Positions 40,411 through 49,436 of a stretch of 64,000 nucleotides of DNA are shown here, piece after piece. The DNA lies in assembly GCF_001652265.1 (NCBI RefSeq), contig NZ_LWBS01000109.1:327373-391372 (forward strand). Direction: 5' to 3'. The notes beneath the pieces were generated by a model. The model saw nothing but the letters and a program-made list of their open reading frames with translations. It did not search any database and was not told where the DNA came from. Both the position numbers and the translations under genes were made by a program. The number at the start of each line of letters is the position of its first letter. The first letter of the stretch is position 1. The DNA is from Rhizobium leguminosarum. GTDB lineage: Bacteria; Pseudomonadota; Alphaproteobacteria; Rhizobiales; Rhizobiaceae.

Positions 40411-41052
40411 TCAAACCGGCAATCGTTCGGCCCATGCCTTCACCGCCTTCGCCATCGTGGCGAGGTGATCGGCACTGGAGAAACCGGAGATCGACTTGCG
40501 TGGCTTGAGGTCGTGGTCGCCATCCTCCAGCCAGAGGATCTCGATCCTCTCGGACAGATCGTAGCCCGGCACCTCGTCCCGCGTGCCGAATTCGTCGCGT
40601 GTTCCCTGGCAGATCAGGGCAGGCGTCGTCAGCCCCGTGAGATGGCCGGTGCGCAGCTTCTCCGGTTGGCCGGGCGGATGGAAGGGATAGCCGAGGCAAA
40701 GCAGGCCGGCGATCTTCCCCCGACGATAGAGACCGTCGGCGATCATGCTGGCGACCCGGCCGCCCATCGATTTGCCGCCGATGATCAGAGGGCCGCTGGC
40801 GCCGAGCTCGGCAATGGCTGCCTCGTATTCGGGATTGAGCGTTTCGGCGCGCGGCGGTGGCTTGCGGCCCTCCGAGGTGCGGCGGGCGGCCATGTAGGCG
40901 AATTCGAAGCGGGCCACACGGAAGCCGACGCCGGCGAGTGCATTTGCCGCCGATGTCATCGATGCCGAATCCATCGGTGCGCCGGCGCCATGCGCAAGAA
41001 GGATCGTGAAGCGCGCATCCGGGGGCCCCTGCGGCAGAAACCTGTCAAGCAT
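40411..41052 (-). CDS. Alpha/beta hydrolase of the KANL3/Tex30 type
   Basis: 213 residues. The oxyanion region is ILLAHGAGAPMDS, the nucleophile elbow is GGKSMGGRVASMIAD, and CLGYPFHPPGQPEKLR with the final LEDGDHDL (catalytic His) completes the family pattern. Such small cytosolic hydrolases, sometimes called alpha/beta-family or dienelactone-hydrolase-like, have no settled substrate. It is transcribed alone, convergent with the RES toxin gene. Confidence 0.85.
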   Translation of the reverse strand: MLDRFLPQGPPDARFTILLAHGAGAPMDSASMTSAANALAGVGFRVARFEFAYMAARRTSEGRKPPPRAETLNPEYEAAIAELGASGPLIIGGKSMGGRVASMIADGLYRRGKIAGLLCLGYPFHPPGQPEKLRTGHLTGLTTPALICQGTRDEFGTRDEVPGYDLSERIEILWLEDGDHDLKPRKSISGFSSADHLATMAKAVKAWAERLPV

Positions 41053-41122
41053 CGGTAATCCTCCATCCCATCGTCGGAACCATGTCGACGGCCGTGACTT
41101 CTTCCTGGAAAGGAGACAGACA

Positions 41123-41305
41123 ATGTCGACGAATGATCAAAACGTAAAGCCCGAGCAGCGGCGACCCAAGGATGTCGGGGCCGTTCCTGAAAAGCCGGAA
41201 CCCGCGGACGCAGAATCAATGGCGCCGCCGGTGGTGCAGCCGGCTGGGGTAAGGGACAAAAGCGAACGACCTGTGGTCAATCCAATCACCGGTGTCGCAT
41301 CGTGA
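41123..41305 (+). CDS. Small hydrophilic protein of unknown function
   Basis: 60 residues from the ATG at 41123, which has AGGAGA six bases upstream. The sequence is rich in Pro, Lys, Glu and Asp (PEQRRPKDVGAVPEKPEPAD) and looks disordered, with no membrane segment or Cys. The clean ribosome site is the main reason to accept it; I recognise no family. Confidence 0.55.
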   Translation: MSTNDQNVKPEQRRPKDVGAVPEKPEPADAESMAPPVVQPAGVRDKSERPVVNPITGVAS

Positions 41306-41783
41306 TCGACTACGGTCAATTGTCGTGTAAAACCGCAGAACCGCCTCTTGAAACCCTGGCGGAAAGGGTCCATATACCCGTCCTGCCTGAAAAATGGATG
41401 CGCGTGGTATCGACGTCGTCGAACTGTTCGTTGTCCGACAGGATAAGGGCGCTCCCCGCAAGGGTCGAGCGCCCTTTTTGCTTTTCAGCCCTTGCGCATA
41501 TCGCCGCTTTCGTCTTGTCGTTTGATGGCGTGGCAGGGATTCCAGCGACGGAGAAGCCGGGTCCCGTGGGTGCTGGAGCGGATTCGTGAGATGTAAAACC
41601 TGCAGAATTTTGGGGGGAGATAGTAGGTACGAAACAGGTGTATCTCTCCGCCTGATCTCGAAGAGTTTAGCCTACCGGCCATCAGGTCGCCAATGATGCC
41701 AAAACGATACCGCACGACTCTATCAGCATGCAAAACGGAAATAATTTCCGCTGACGGGCGCAAACCTTCCTTCAATGACCCAC
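41306..41783. other. Intergenic region with a terminator but no evident gene
   Basis: About 480 bases. Apart from the terminator at 41447-41479 nothing recognisable is present; short open frames here lack ribosome sites. The terminator lies about 140 bases past the small gene, so a small RNA between them is possible. Confidence 0.55.
41447..41479 (+). terminator. Rho-independent terminator
   Basis: GGGCGCT at 41447-41453 pairs with AGCGCCC at 41468-41474, followed directly by TTTTT. The 7-bp GC stem and T-run form a convincing terminator for + strand transcription. Confidence 0.75.
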
Positions 41784-43571
41784 CTAACCCTTCGACCCCT
41801 CATTCGGTGCGTGCACGGCATTCGACCTTCCGCCTCTCGTTCCGACATCATAAGCAGGTATTTGCTCGTCGAAACCTTTGAGCTGGCGCGTACCGAGAGC
41901 GATCATTGAAATTTTGCCACGCACGGATTGCGCCGCGGCGTGGTCGATGAGGATTTGCAGATCATCGGCGGATGAACACAATCGCGAAGCTAGGTTTACG
42001 ACATGGCCGATCGCAGTGTAGTCAACGCGCTCTTCATAACCAATTCGGCCGACCGTCGCCCATCCCATCGCCAGTCCGATGCCGAAGCCGATCGCGTGGC
42101 CGTGCAGTCGCCACTCGGCAATCAGACGCTGAACGTCATCCTGCATGTCGATCGCCATCTCCACAGCACGAAGCGCCGGGTCTGCGCACGGTACCGGGGC
42201 GTTGACGAGCACCATCAAACCATCTGCCGCGAAGTTGGTCAGCGTGGCCCCGTAGCGTGTGATGATCGCGCCGAGCGCCTTATAGTACTCGCGCAAGACC
42301 TGCATGATCTCCTCGGGTTCGGCATGCGCCGAAAACGCGGTGAAACCACGTAAATCGCAGAATACAGCGACGACTTCCGCGCGCTGGCCGGCGAGAACGC
42401 TCTCGTCGCCGGACTTTTCCACGAGTTCCGCGACCTGAGGTGCGAGAAAACGCTTCAGCCGCGCGATCCGCTCTGAACGATCCCGAGACATGGCGAGTTC
42501 TTGCGCCATTTCATTGAACCGGTCCGCCAGCCGTTCGAGTTCGTCTCCGGTGGCGATGTCTATCCGGTGCTCAAACTGTCCAGCACCGATTTTTTCGGTG
42601 CCTTCCTCCAGCAGGCGGATTGGTCCGCTCATGCGTCTGGCAAGCCAGTAGGCAAGCGCCGATGCGAAGACGGTGGCGGCGAGCAGCAGGCCAACCGTCC
42701 GCCACAATGAAGCATACAGCGGTGCGAAAGCCTCGGCCTGTGCCTGCTCGGCGAACACCGTCCAACCGACGCCTGGGATTGCTGCCATGGCAGTCACGAC
42801 CGGTTCATTCTCGGCGTTTCGGGCCGTGGTCGCCTCGCCGCCTGCGAAGGCGATCTCGTCCCGCAATCTGGTGAGGGCCGCCGCCGTGTTCTTGTCAGTA
42901 CCCTGCAACACCTTGCTGATGTCGGGATGGGCGATGAGGCGGCCGGTCTGATCGAGAACAAACGCCCGGCCACTACTACCGACGCGAATTTCCGAAACGA
43001 CTGTCCAGACAAGCTTCAGGTTGATCTCCGCGACGACGATGCCACCTGCCTTGCGGTTTCCGGCCGTGGCCATGGTCATGAACGGTTCGGAGCCATCGTG
43101 AAAGGTGACGGGCCCATACCATGTACCATTCGAACGAACACCCACCACAGCAGGATCGCCGGAGCGATCCGATCCGCCTTCCCTCCTGTTCAAGTCGATG
43201 CGGGAGACATACAGCCGTTCGATGCCGACATCGTCAACAAGGGTGATGCTGACGATCGCTGGAACTCGTCGCATCACCCGCAACGCATCGAGCCTATGCT
43301 GTCCCTCATCATGGGCCCAGGACTGCTGGACTGTCCAACCCAGTTGATCCTTGATGCCGTCGAGAAAACTCTGGATTTTGCCGGCCGCCGATGTGGCCTC
43401 CACCCGCACTAGAGCGCTGAGCATAACACGCTGGTCGCGATAGCCGAACCAGGCGTCGCTGATGCCGCTAGCAGTTACGGGGACAATGACCGCGGTGAAC
43501 AAGGCCAGGAAGTACTTCCGGAACAGCGATCGGCGCATCGGGGCGGCTTGGAGCTGGAGCGAACGCCGCAC
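41784..43571 (-). CDS. Membrane adenylate/guanylate cyclase with Cache, HAMP and class III cyclase domains
   Basis: 595 residues with a GTG start at 43571 behind GAGGAT; a start at residue 12 is also possible. A membrane helix at about residues 18-38 is followed by a periplasmic double-Cache-like sensor (about 45-280, with GGIVVAEINLKLVWTVVSEI and GRAFVLDQTGRLIAHPD). A second helix at about 288-310, a HAMP linker (RRMSGPIRLLEEGTEKIGAG) and the cyclase domain (about 395-560) follow. Metal-binding Asp406 (VFCDLRGFTAF) and Asp450 (NFAADGLMVLVNAP) are present. It should make a cyclic nucleotide in response to a periplasmic ligand. It follows a substrate-binding-protein gene by seven bases. Confidence 0.9.
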   Translation of the reverse strand: MRRSLQLQAAPMRRSLFRKYFLALFTAVIVPVTASGISDAWFGYRDQRVMLSALVRVEATSAAGKIQSFLDGIKDQLGWTVQQSWAHDEGQHRLDALRVMRRVPAIVSITLVDDVGIERLYVSRIDLNRREGGSDRSGDPAVVGVRSNGTWYGPVTFHDGSEPFMTMATAGNRKAGGIVVAEINLKLVWTVVSEIRVGSSGRAFVLDQTGRLIAHPDISKVLQGTDKNTAAALTRLRDEIAFAGGEATTARNAENEPVVTAMAAIPGVGWTVFAEQAQAEAFAPLYASLWRTVGLLLAATVFASALAYWLARRMSGPIRLLEEGTEKIGAGQFEHRIDIATGDELERLADRFNEMAQELAMSRDRSERIARLKRFLAPQVAELVEKSGDESVLAGQRAEVVAVFCDLRGFTAFSAHAEPEEIMQVLREYYKALGAIITRYGATLTNFAADGLMVLVNAPVPCADPALRAVEMAIDMQDDVQRLIAEWRLHGHAIGFGIGLAMGWATVGRIGYEERVDYTAIGHVVNLASRLCSSADDLQILIDHAAAQSVRGKISMIALGTRQLKGFDEQIPAYDVGTRGGRSNAVHAPNEGSKG

Positions 43572-43578
43572 ACCATCC

Positions 43579-44583
43579 TCACTCGATGACTTCTTCAGCC
43601 ATCAGCAAAACGCTCTGCGGCAGCTCGATCCCGAGGGCCTTGGCTGTTTTCAGATTGACCGACAAGTCGAACGTCGTCGGCTGCTCGATCGGCAGGTCGC
43701 CTGGTTTGGTGCCTTTCAATATGCGATCGACATAAAAGGCGAGCCGATGTTGCATCTCGTTGTATCTCGCCGAATAGGCCATCAGGCAGCCGTTTGCGAC
43801 GTACCATGGACCCCAGGCCATGGTCGGCAGGCGATGCTCGATCGCCAAGTCGGCAATTCGCTTAGACTGGTCGGCCAGCATCATGTCAGGCAGCACGAAA
43901 AGAGCCTGCGCGCCCGCGGCCTCCATGCGGTCGACTGCAGCATCGATGTCGTCCGCCTCGCCGACGTGCTGGATGTTCACCGCAATGCCGAGCCGATTGG
44001 CCGCATTCTTGGTGTCCCGTTCAAAATTCAGATCGGAGACCACCGGGTTCGCCAGCACGCCGACTGTGGTGAGCCCCGGTATGGCTTCCATCAAAAGCTC
44101 CAGGCGTTTGGCGGAGAGTTCCGTGGCGTAGTAGCTGATGCCCGTGGCATTTCCGCCCGGTTTTGCAAGGCTACCAACGAACCCAGTCGCCATCGGATCA
44201 CCGCTTAGGATCGACACGATCGGAATTGTAATGGTCGCCTCGTGGGCAGCCTGTCCCGCCGGATGCGACATCGTGACGATCACGTCGACGGGGAGCCGCA
44301 CCAGTTCTGTCGCCGCCGCGGCCAAGCCATTGTTGTGCTTGCCGGCGCTTCGGCACTCGAAGCTGACTGTTTTGTCCAACTTGTACCCGAGTTCGCCAAG
44401 GCCGCTAATAAACTCTCCAAACTCACCGGACCCACCCATATAGCCCGGTATGTCGCAGGGCCACCAGGCAAGAAGGCCGATACGTGGCGTCTTGGCCGAC
44501 GTCTGCTGGGCAGCGGCGATGGCAGGAAAGTTCATCGCTAGCGCGACCGCTAGGTAAAGGTAGTGTCGTCGTTTCGGTTTCAC
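43579..44583 (-). CDS. Orphan ABC-type substrate-binding protein (TrpX/PF04392-like)
   Basis: 334 residues if the GTG at 44583 is used, with AGGGG eight bases before it and a good signal peptide directly after (KPKRRHYLYLAVALAMNFPA...AAAQQ). The open frame continues upstream for 96 more codons without conservation. The mature protein has PRIGLLAWWPCDIPG, ELVRLPVDVIVTMSHPAGQA and IPIVSILSGDPMATGFVGSL, followed by the family's LAKPGGNATGISYYATELSA. It is periplasmic. No permease or ATPase is nearby; instead a Cache-HAMP cyclase follows in the same operon, so it may present a ligand to that sensor (inference). Confidence 0.85.
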   Translation of the reverse strand: MKPKRRHYLYLAVALAMNFPAIAAAQQTSAKTPRIGLLAWWPCDIPGYMGGSGEFGEFISGLGELGYKLDKTVSFECRSAGKHNNGLAAAATELVRLPVDVIVTMSHPAGQAAHEATITIPIVSILSGDPMATGFVGSLAKPGGNATGISYYATELSAKRLELLMEAIPGLTTVGVLANPVVSDLNFERDTKNAANRLGIAVNIQHVGEADDIDAAVDRMEAAGAQALFVLPDMMLADQSKRIADLAIEHRLPTMAWGPWYVANGCLMAYSARYNEMQHRLAFYVDRILKGTKPGDLPIEQPTTFDLSVNLKTAKALGIELPQSVLLMAEEVIE

Positions 44584-45131
44584 TCGAACACCCCTCGCTG
44601 ACCCGCGGCACATGGCGGATGGGATGGTAAAATCAAGCTGATTGCTTAAGCCCGCGCTTCGACGCGCCCTTTCTCCTGAAGAGCGGCCGACGAACAAGCC
44701 AAAAGGTCCAGGGGACCAAAGTATAGTCGATATTGGCGCGGATTGGTAGCGCAGGGCACATGGATTGCTGCCGCCGGTGGCATGACGAAACAGCTCCTTA
44801 TGCTCGTCGCGAACTTTGCCGGTAAGGCTGCGCAGGATGGTGGCGTCTCGGTCGAAATCGAACAGCATCAACTCGGATTCGATGGGTAGCTGCGGCTTGC
44901 GCTCGTTCCGAGCGGCGCTTCTCTAATCGGCGTGTCGAGGTCAAGGGCTTTTCAAGTTTCCCACTTGTGCAGCGTTCTACGCTTTCTTCGCGGCCGCGCT
45001 TCTCTCGGGGATCGGAACTCAGCCCTTCCACCATGAGGTCCAGTAGATGATGCCGACGCATAATTCGGGTAAATGCCGAGGACATTGTCCGGAAACAGCC
45101 GCGCCAGCCAAGCGGAGACGGCCGTACCTTG
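44584..45131. other. Intergenic region with possible gene remnant
   Basis: About 550 bases without an intact gene. On the minus strand just behind the GST gene, TAVSAWLARLFPDNVLGIYP and, in another frame, VGIIYWTSWWKG then stop could be the end of a broken membrane-protein gene. I do not recognise a family, so this is only a hint. Confidence 0.4.
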
Positions 45132-45752
45132 TTACGCCGGGAAAGGGTTTCGCCACGCATCGAGTTGTTCAAGCCGTTCGTACCACGCCTGTATATGCCT
45201 GAACTCGGAAAGTGGAATCTCAGCAGAAGTCGCATAAGGAAGTGCAGCGGCCAGTGCGAAATCTGCGACAGTCAGTGTCTTCCCGACCGCGACGCTGTTA
45301 GTGGCCAAATGATCGTCGAGCACGCGAGCATGGAGGCGGAAGCTCGTCTTCGCATCTTCGACCACGGCGACGTCAGGCTCGCCGCCGAACAACGGCTTGA
45401 TCAAGGTTTCAAACCACAGCGTTGCCCCGTGCCGGGTGAAATGACTGGCATCCCAACTCAACCAGCGCAGCACGTCGATCTGCCGGTGGTCATGCGGCCA
45501 GAAATCCGAGGCAACTCTGTCAGACAACCGGCACATGATGGCATTTGCTTCCCACAAGGTTCCGCCATCATCCTGCAGCACAGGGACCTTCCCGTTCGGG
45601 TTAAGAGCCAGGAATTCCGTGGTGCGCTGCTCCCCGCTTGCCAGGTCAATCCTTATGAACTCGACGTCGGCTTTGAGAAAACGGGCAGCGGCGCAGGCCT
45701 TCCGAGGATTGAGCGTCTCGCAATAGTAAAGCTTCATCGCCGCCTTATTCAT
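45132..45752 (-). CDS. Glutathione S-transferase
   Basis: 206 residues from the ATG at 45752 (MNKAAMKLYYCETLNPRKAC); a second start five codons later is equally possible. The N-terminal thioredoxin-like domain has ALNPNGKVPVLQDDGGTLWE then ANAIMCRL, with the conserved cis-Pro and Ser-region motif EANAI. The C-terminal helical domain contains VGKTLTVADFALAAALPYAT, the family's N-cap/hydrophobic staple Asp motif. It is cytosolic and may conjugate glutathione to electrophiles. It overlaps the AHSA1 gene by 8 bases and is the last gene of an ArsR-AHSA1-GST operon. Confidence 0.9.
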   Translation of the reverse strand: MNKAAMKLYYCETLNPRKACAAARFLKADVEFIRIDLASGEQRTTEFLALNPNGKVPVLQDDGGTLWEANAIMCRLSDRVASDFWPHDHRQIDVLRWLSWDASHFTRHGATLWFETLIKPLFGGEPDVAVVEDAKTSFRLHARVLDDHLATNSVAVGKTLTVADFALAAALPYATSAEIPLSEFRHIQAWYERLEQLDAWRNPFPA

Positions 45753-46230
45753 GGTCCGGCCTTTCGGATTCAGCCCCCAGAAAAACGCCCAGTCGCTCGA
45801 AGCTTTGCGACCAACCACCTTCATGACCCTTCAGTGATGATTCGTTTTCAAATCCACTTTGCTGAAACGTCATTTCCGTGCCTCCGTCGCTTTCCTTTAA
45901 CGCAATGGTGACCACCGTTTCCGGGCTCGTTTCGCCGGTTCCGATTTCCCAGGCATGTGTGAAGACAAGCCTGTGCGGAGGCTCGACCTCAAGGTATTTT
46001 CCGCTAACCCAGTGCTCCTCTCCATCTGGCGCTATCAGACAGGCGCGGTGTCTACCTCCTGGCCAGACTTCAAGCTGGTCACCCACCGCCTTGAAACCGT
46101 GAGGACCGCTCCATTGCGCTAGCGCTTTCGGGTCCGTCCATGCCCTGAAAACGAGATCGCAGGGGGCATTGAACCTTCGTACAAAAACCAGGTCGTGGGC
46201 ACTGTCAGTATCAGTCTTCGGATTTGTCAT
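45745..46230 (-). CDS. AHSA1/SRPBCC family protein
   Basis: 161 residues from the ATG at 46230 (MTNPKTDTDSAHDLVFVRRF). FNAPCDLVFRAWTDPKALAQ followed by WSGPHGFK is the typical opening of the START-like AHSA1 fold, and GKYLEVEPPHRLVFTHAW plus TEMTFQQSGF complete it. These proteins bind hydrophobic ligands in a central cavity; the ligand is unknown. It starts within the ArsR gene and overlaps the GST gene, so all three are co-expressed. Confidence 0.9.
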   Translation of the reverse strand: MTNPKTDTDSAHDLVFVRRFNAPCDLVFRAWTDPKALAQWSGPHGFKAVGDQLEVWPGGRHRACLIAPDGEEHWVSGKYLEVEPPHRLVFTHAWEIGTGETSPETVVTIALKESDGGTEMTFQQSGFENESSLKGHEGGWSQSFERLGVFLGAESERPDHE

Positions 46231-46555
46231 CTTCGTATCCTTGTACCTTGGACAAATAGCCATCGAGACGATCGAAGCTCTGATCCCAGAAGCGTCTGTA
46301 ATCGCCAATCCAATCAGAGATTTTCTTCAACGCGTCCGGCTGAAGTTCGCGGGGACGCGAATTCGCTTCACGGCCGGAGCGGATCAATCCAGCCTGTTCC
46401 AGGACCTTGAGGTGCTTTGAAATGGCAGGCTGAGACAACTCGAAGGGATCTGCGAGTTCGGCCACGTTCGCCTTGCCGTGAGCAAGCCGCCCAAGAATTG
46501 CTCTCCTTGTTGGATCTGAGAGTGCGGAGAAAATCGTATCGAGGCTGCTTTTCAT
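46211..46555 (-). CDS. ArsR family transcriptional regulator
   Basis: 114 residues. The winged helix spans most of the protein: IFSALSDPTRRAILGRLAHG, ELADPFELSQPAISKHLKVL and EQAGLIRSGREANSRPRELQ. The metal-binding CxC motif of arsenic-type regulators is absent, as expected in the subgroup paired with AHSA1 proteins. It probably represses its own operon (itself, AHSA1 and GST). Confidence 0.92.
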   Translation of the reverse strand: MKSSLDTIFSALSDPTRRAILGRLAHGKANVAELADPFELSQPAISKHLKVLEQAGLIRSGREANSRPRELQPDALKKISDWIGDYRRFWDQSFDRLDGYLSKVQGYEDDKSED

Positions 46556-46801
46556 ATATCACCACATGGCTATATAACCGCATAGATATATTGCTTATCG
46601 CGACCTGTCAAAGGCAATCTTGCGCGACCGTTTCCCTGCCAACAGGTGCCCATGCTGGCGATGCTGGGGCGACTAAGGCGCCTTTAAGAAATGTTCTCAT
46701 TTCCATTGTGCGGCCTCCGAAACGAGCTTCGGCATCAGCGAAGATCACGGAACGGTTCTTGCACGGTTACTAATATGTTTACTATGGGGAGACCTAATGT
46801 C

Positions 46802-47062
46802 ATGAAGTGGCGCACATCCGAAGAGTTTGCCCCTCTGATGCTCGTTGTGAGTGGGTCGGAAAAATACAAGCTTGTGGCAACCCTTTTCCAGGCTGCCGAG
46901 ATGCTGACAGTTGGCTGGCCGATCGACGACGGAGAAGAATATCTTATAGCGATTAGGGCGTGCCGAAATGCAATTCATGGGGAAATTCCGGCTCAGGACG
47001 CGCGAGCAGCGCTTATCCGTGCTGCCGACGAAGCTGGCATTCCGGTGATCACCGTTCACTGA
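46802..47062 (+). CDS. DUF982 family protein
   Basis: 86 residues from the ATG at 46802, with GGGGAG about ten bases upstream. MKWRTSEEFAPLMLVVSGSE, AAEMLTVGWPIDDGEEYLIA and IRACRNAIHGEIPAQDARAA are the DUF982 consensus (WP..G..Y..A...C..A..G). The family is abundant and almost confined to rhizobia and has no known function. Cytosolic, single gene. An ATG at 46775 would add nine residues. Confidence 0.85.
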   Translation: MKWRTSEEFAPLMLVVSGSEKYKLVATLFQAAEMLTVGWPIDDGEEYLIAIRACRNAIHGEIPAQDARAALIRAADEAGIPVITVH

Positions 47063-47328
47063 GTTTCGCAGCCGACGGTGAAATGAGTTCGCGCGGCGGC
47101 GTCCTCTCGGAAGGGCGCGATGCCGATCATGTGCTGGTTCGATGGGGTCCGCATTTCGGACGCGCGATCTTGGTCTGCTGGGCTTTGGCGATCCGGGCGC
47201 TGAGCCGGCCAAAGCGCGGGCGAATATTTTCCGTCGGCTCTGTCGATTTTCGCATCAGCCGATCGTCCTTGTAATGATGTGCCGGCACCGCGTTAGCACG
47301 TCCTCAGGCAACAGAAGGAGCTATTGTC

Positions 47329-48030
47329 ATGGATAATCAGCATCTGGTCCCTGCCGCCGTCCTTGCGGCCAAGAACGGCGTCCGGTTCCCCAATGAGAGC
47401 GAGGCGTATCGCAGCGCCCGCGACGCGCTGCTGGCAGAAGAGATCGAATTGCGCCGGCACATCGAGCGCGTGGCAAGACAGCGCCGGGCGCTGCCGCCGG
47501 GCGGCGAGGTGACGAAAGACTACCGCTTCGAAGGCAGCGACGGGCCGATCTCCTTTGCCGAACTCTTCGCCGACAAGGACACGCTGATCGTCTACAGCTA
47601 CATGTTCGGCCCGCAACGCGAGCGCCCGTGCCCGATGTGCACTTCGCTGCTCTCGGCCTGGGACGGCGAAGTGCCTGACATCCAGCAGCGCGCCGCCCTT
47701 GCGGTCGTCGCCCGCTCGCCGATCGAAAGGCTGCTCGCCTTCAAGAAGGAACGTGGCTGGCATCACCTGCCGCTTTATTCCGACATGACGGACGATTACA
47801 GCCGCGACTATCACGCGATCGGCGGAGATGGCGGCGATGACGCGGCCTTCAACGTGTTCACGCGGCGCGACGGCACCATCCGCCACTTCTGGAGCCAGGA
47901 GATGGGCGGGGTGACGGCCGATCCCGGTGAGGATCCGCGCGGCGCGCCCGACCTGATGCCGCTCTGGACCGTCATCGATTCGACGCCCGAAGGCCGGCCG
48001 GCGGACTGGTATCCGAAACTGTCTTATTAA
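47329..48030 (+). CDS. DUF899 family thioredoxin-fold protein
   Basis: 233 residues with AAGGAG at nine bases. LPPGGEVTKDYRFEGSDGPI, SYMFGPQRERPCPMCTSLLS and FNVFTRRDGTIRHFWSQEM are DUF899 hallmarks, and CPMC occupies the place of a thioredoxin CxxC. The end (LMPLWTVIDSTPEGRPADWY) is also conserved. The family is annotated as dithiol-disulfide-isomerase-like but has no proven activity. It is cytosolic and transcribed alone. Confidence 0.9.
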   Translation: MDNQHLVPAAVLAAKNGVRFPNESEAYRSARDALLAEEIELRRHIERVARQRRALPPGGEVTKDYRFEGSDGPISFAELFADKDTLIVYSYMFGPQRERPCPMCTSLLSAWDGEVPDIQQRAALAVVARSPIERLLAFKKERGWHHLPLYSDMTDDYSRDYHAIGGDGGDDAAFNVFTRRDGTIRHFWSQEMGGVTADPGEDPRGAPDLMPLWTVIDSTPEGRPADWYPKLSY

Positions 48031-48051
48031 GATCAGCCGTGTCGTCCGCCG

Positions 48052-48681
48052 TCAGCCGGTGGAGCGGTTTCTTGAGGCCTCGACCCATTCGATGCTGGTG
48101 ACCGCCGCATCCGGCAGCGGCGGCGGATCGATGTCGTAGACATAGCCGGAGAGCATGTCGGCGGCGCGTTCCGTCGCCTTGATTTTCGCCTCGGTTTCCG
48201 CGACCGCCTTGGAGATCGCTTCGATGCGGGCGCGGAACATGTGGGCAAGCACATCGCGGCCGGACTGTTTTTCCAGCCGCTCCAGGTGCAGGCCGATTCG
48301 CGAGGCGTGGCGCTCCAGCTCGCTCTTGCTGAAACGCGCCTTGCGCAGTTCTTCGGAAAGACTGTCCTGCATGACGGCGACGGGATCGAAACTTCCGGGT
48401 GCGCGCTCGTCGAGCACTGCGTCGGTGACGAGCTTCTCGATCATCACGAGCGCCTGCAATTCGGCCGCATCGGCGAATTCGACGTCATAGCCGGTATCGT
48501 CGTAAACCTTGCGCCGGACCGGATCGAGAAGCAGCCCATAGGCTTTCTGCAGATGGGCAAAGGCGTCCGAATCACCACCCGAATCGGGGTGGGCAACCTT
48601 CGCCAGGCGCCGATAGGCGGCCTTCAACTGCGCCTCGTCCGCATCGCGTTCAACGCCGAGAATATCGTATGGATCCGTCAC
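48052..48681 (-). CDS. J-domain (DnaJ-like) protein
   Basis: 209 residues from a GTG at 48681 with GGAG five bases upstream; reading further upstream gives a non-conserved leader. DPYDILGVERDADEAQLKAA and AYRRLAKVAHPDSGGDSDAF form the J domain with the HPD tripeptide that stimulates Hsp70 ATPase. The rest is helical (coiled-coil-like, ERHASRIGLHLERLEKQ) without Gly/Phe or zinc-finger regions, so this is a specialised type III co-chaperone. Cytosolic; convergent with DUF899. Confidence 0.88.
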   Translation of the reverse strand: MTDPYDILGVERDADEAQLKAAYRRLAKVAHPDSGGDSDAFAHLQKAYGLLLDPVRRKVYDDTGYDVEFADAAELQALVMIEKLVTDAVLDERAPGSFDPVAVMQDSLSEELRKARFSKSELERHASRIGLHLERLEKQSGRDVLAHMFRARIEAISKAVAETEAKIKATERAADMLSGYVYDIDPPPLPDAAVTSIEWVEASRNRSTG

Positions 48682-48837
48682 GCCTGCTCCCTTGCTCCCC
48701 GGCACGTTGCGGGCAGTCTAGGTCTTCTTCTGCATCAGAAGGGCGAAGTTTAGACCGAAACGAGGAATGACGTCCATGGCCCGAGATGGCGATGGTTTAT
48801 GCACATGCTTCGCCATATCCTCGATTGCTTAATGTTT

Positions 48838-49431
48838 TCAATTTGTTGTTCGAAGATCAGCCTGCGTGATCGAAGCGAGATAACCTCTGGCTTCGCCATC
48901 GATTTCCAGCACGGTTGCGGCCGCGTCGTCGATTAGCAGCGCATCGCCGGCCGCAAGCGCGCCGGTGTCGTCGCCCCGCCGGAATGACAATGCGCCGCGA
49001 TGGCAAAGCAACAGGCATGTCGAGGGCGGCAGCGGCACGGCCTTGCTGCCATCGACGTCGATCCGGATCAGCGTATGGGTAAGCCCGTCACGGCGCGTCA
49101 TGACGTTGAGATCGGTGATTGCTCCGTCCTCGAGCCTGGCGGCGACCGGGACATCCGCCGGGAAGGCCAGCGGATCGCTTGCCATTGTCAGCAGCACCGG
49201 CGAGCTGCCTTCCACCTCCAGCACCATGCCGTTGCCATCGAGGATCGCCAGCGTTCGGTCGATGCCGGGAAAGATCGAAAACGGCCCGTCTTCTGCGACC
49301 GTTGCCATGCTGATGCGCCACTCGAAGTCGTTGATCGAAGCGTCAGGTGGAAAGACGGCGATCTCCACCGTCTCTCCCTTGCCGTTTTTCCAGGGCATGC
49401 GTTTGTGATCGCCGGCGCGCAGGATCCTCAC
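48838..49431 (-). CDS. hutD: HutD family protein
   Basis: 197 residues from a GTG at 49431, which lies six bases past the hutU stop; the frame continues upstream only inside hutU. The opening VRILRAGDHKRMPWKNGKGE is diagnostic of HutD, followed by DFEWRISMATVAEDGPFSIF and GIDRTLAILDGNGMVLEV. HutD is a cupin-like protein of the hut operon thought to temper pathway flux in Pseudomonas. It is the last gene in the hutI-H-G-U-D operon. Confidence 0.92.
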   Translation of the reverse strand: MRILRAGDHKRMPWKNGKGETVEIAVFPPDASINDFEWRISMATVAEDGPFSIFPGIDRTLAILDGNGMVLEVEGSSPVLLTMASDPLAFPADVPVAARLEDGAITDLNVMTRRDGLTHTLIRIDVDGSKAVPLPPSTCLLLCHRGALSFRRGDDTGALAAGDALLIDDAAATVLEIDGEARGYLASITQADLRTTN

Positions 49432-49436
49432 CGGGT

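Noticed and set aside
44798-45235. A 145-codon minus-strand frame overlapping the GST end
   Set aside because: No ribosome site, no recognisable domain and overlap with the GST gene; at most it contains remnants of a broken gene.
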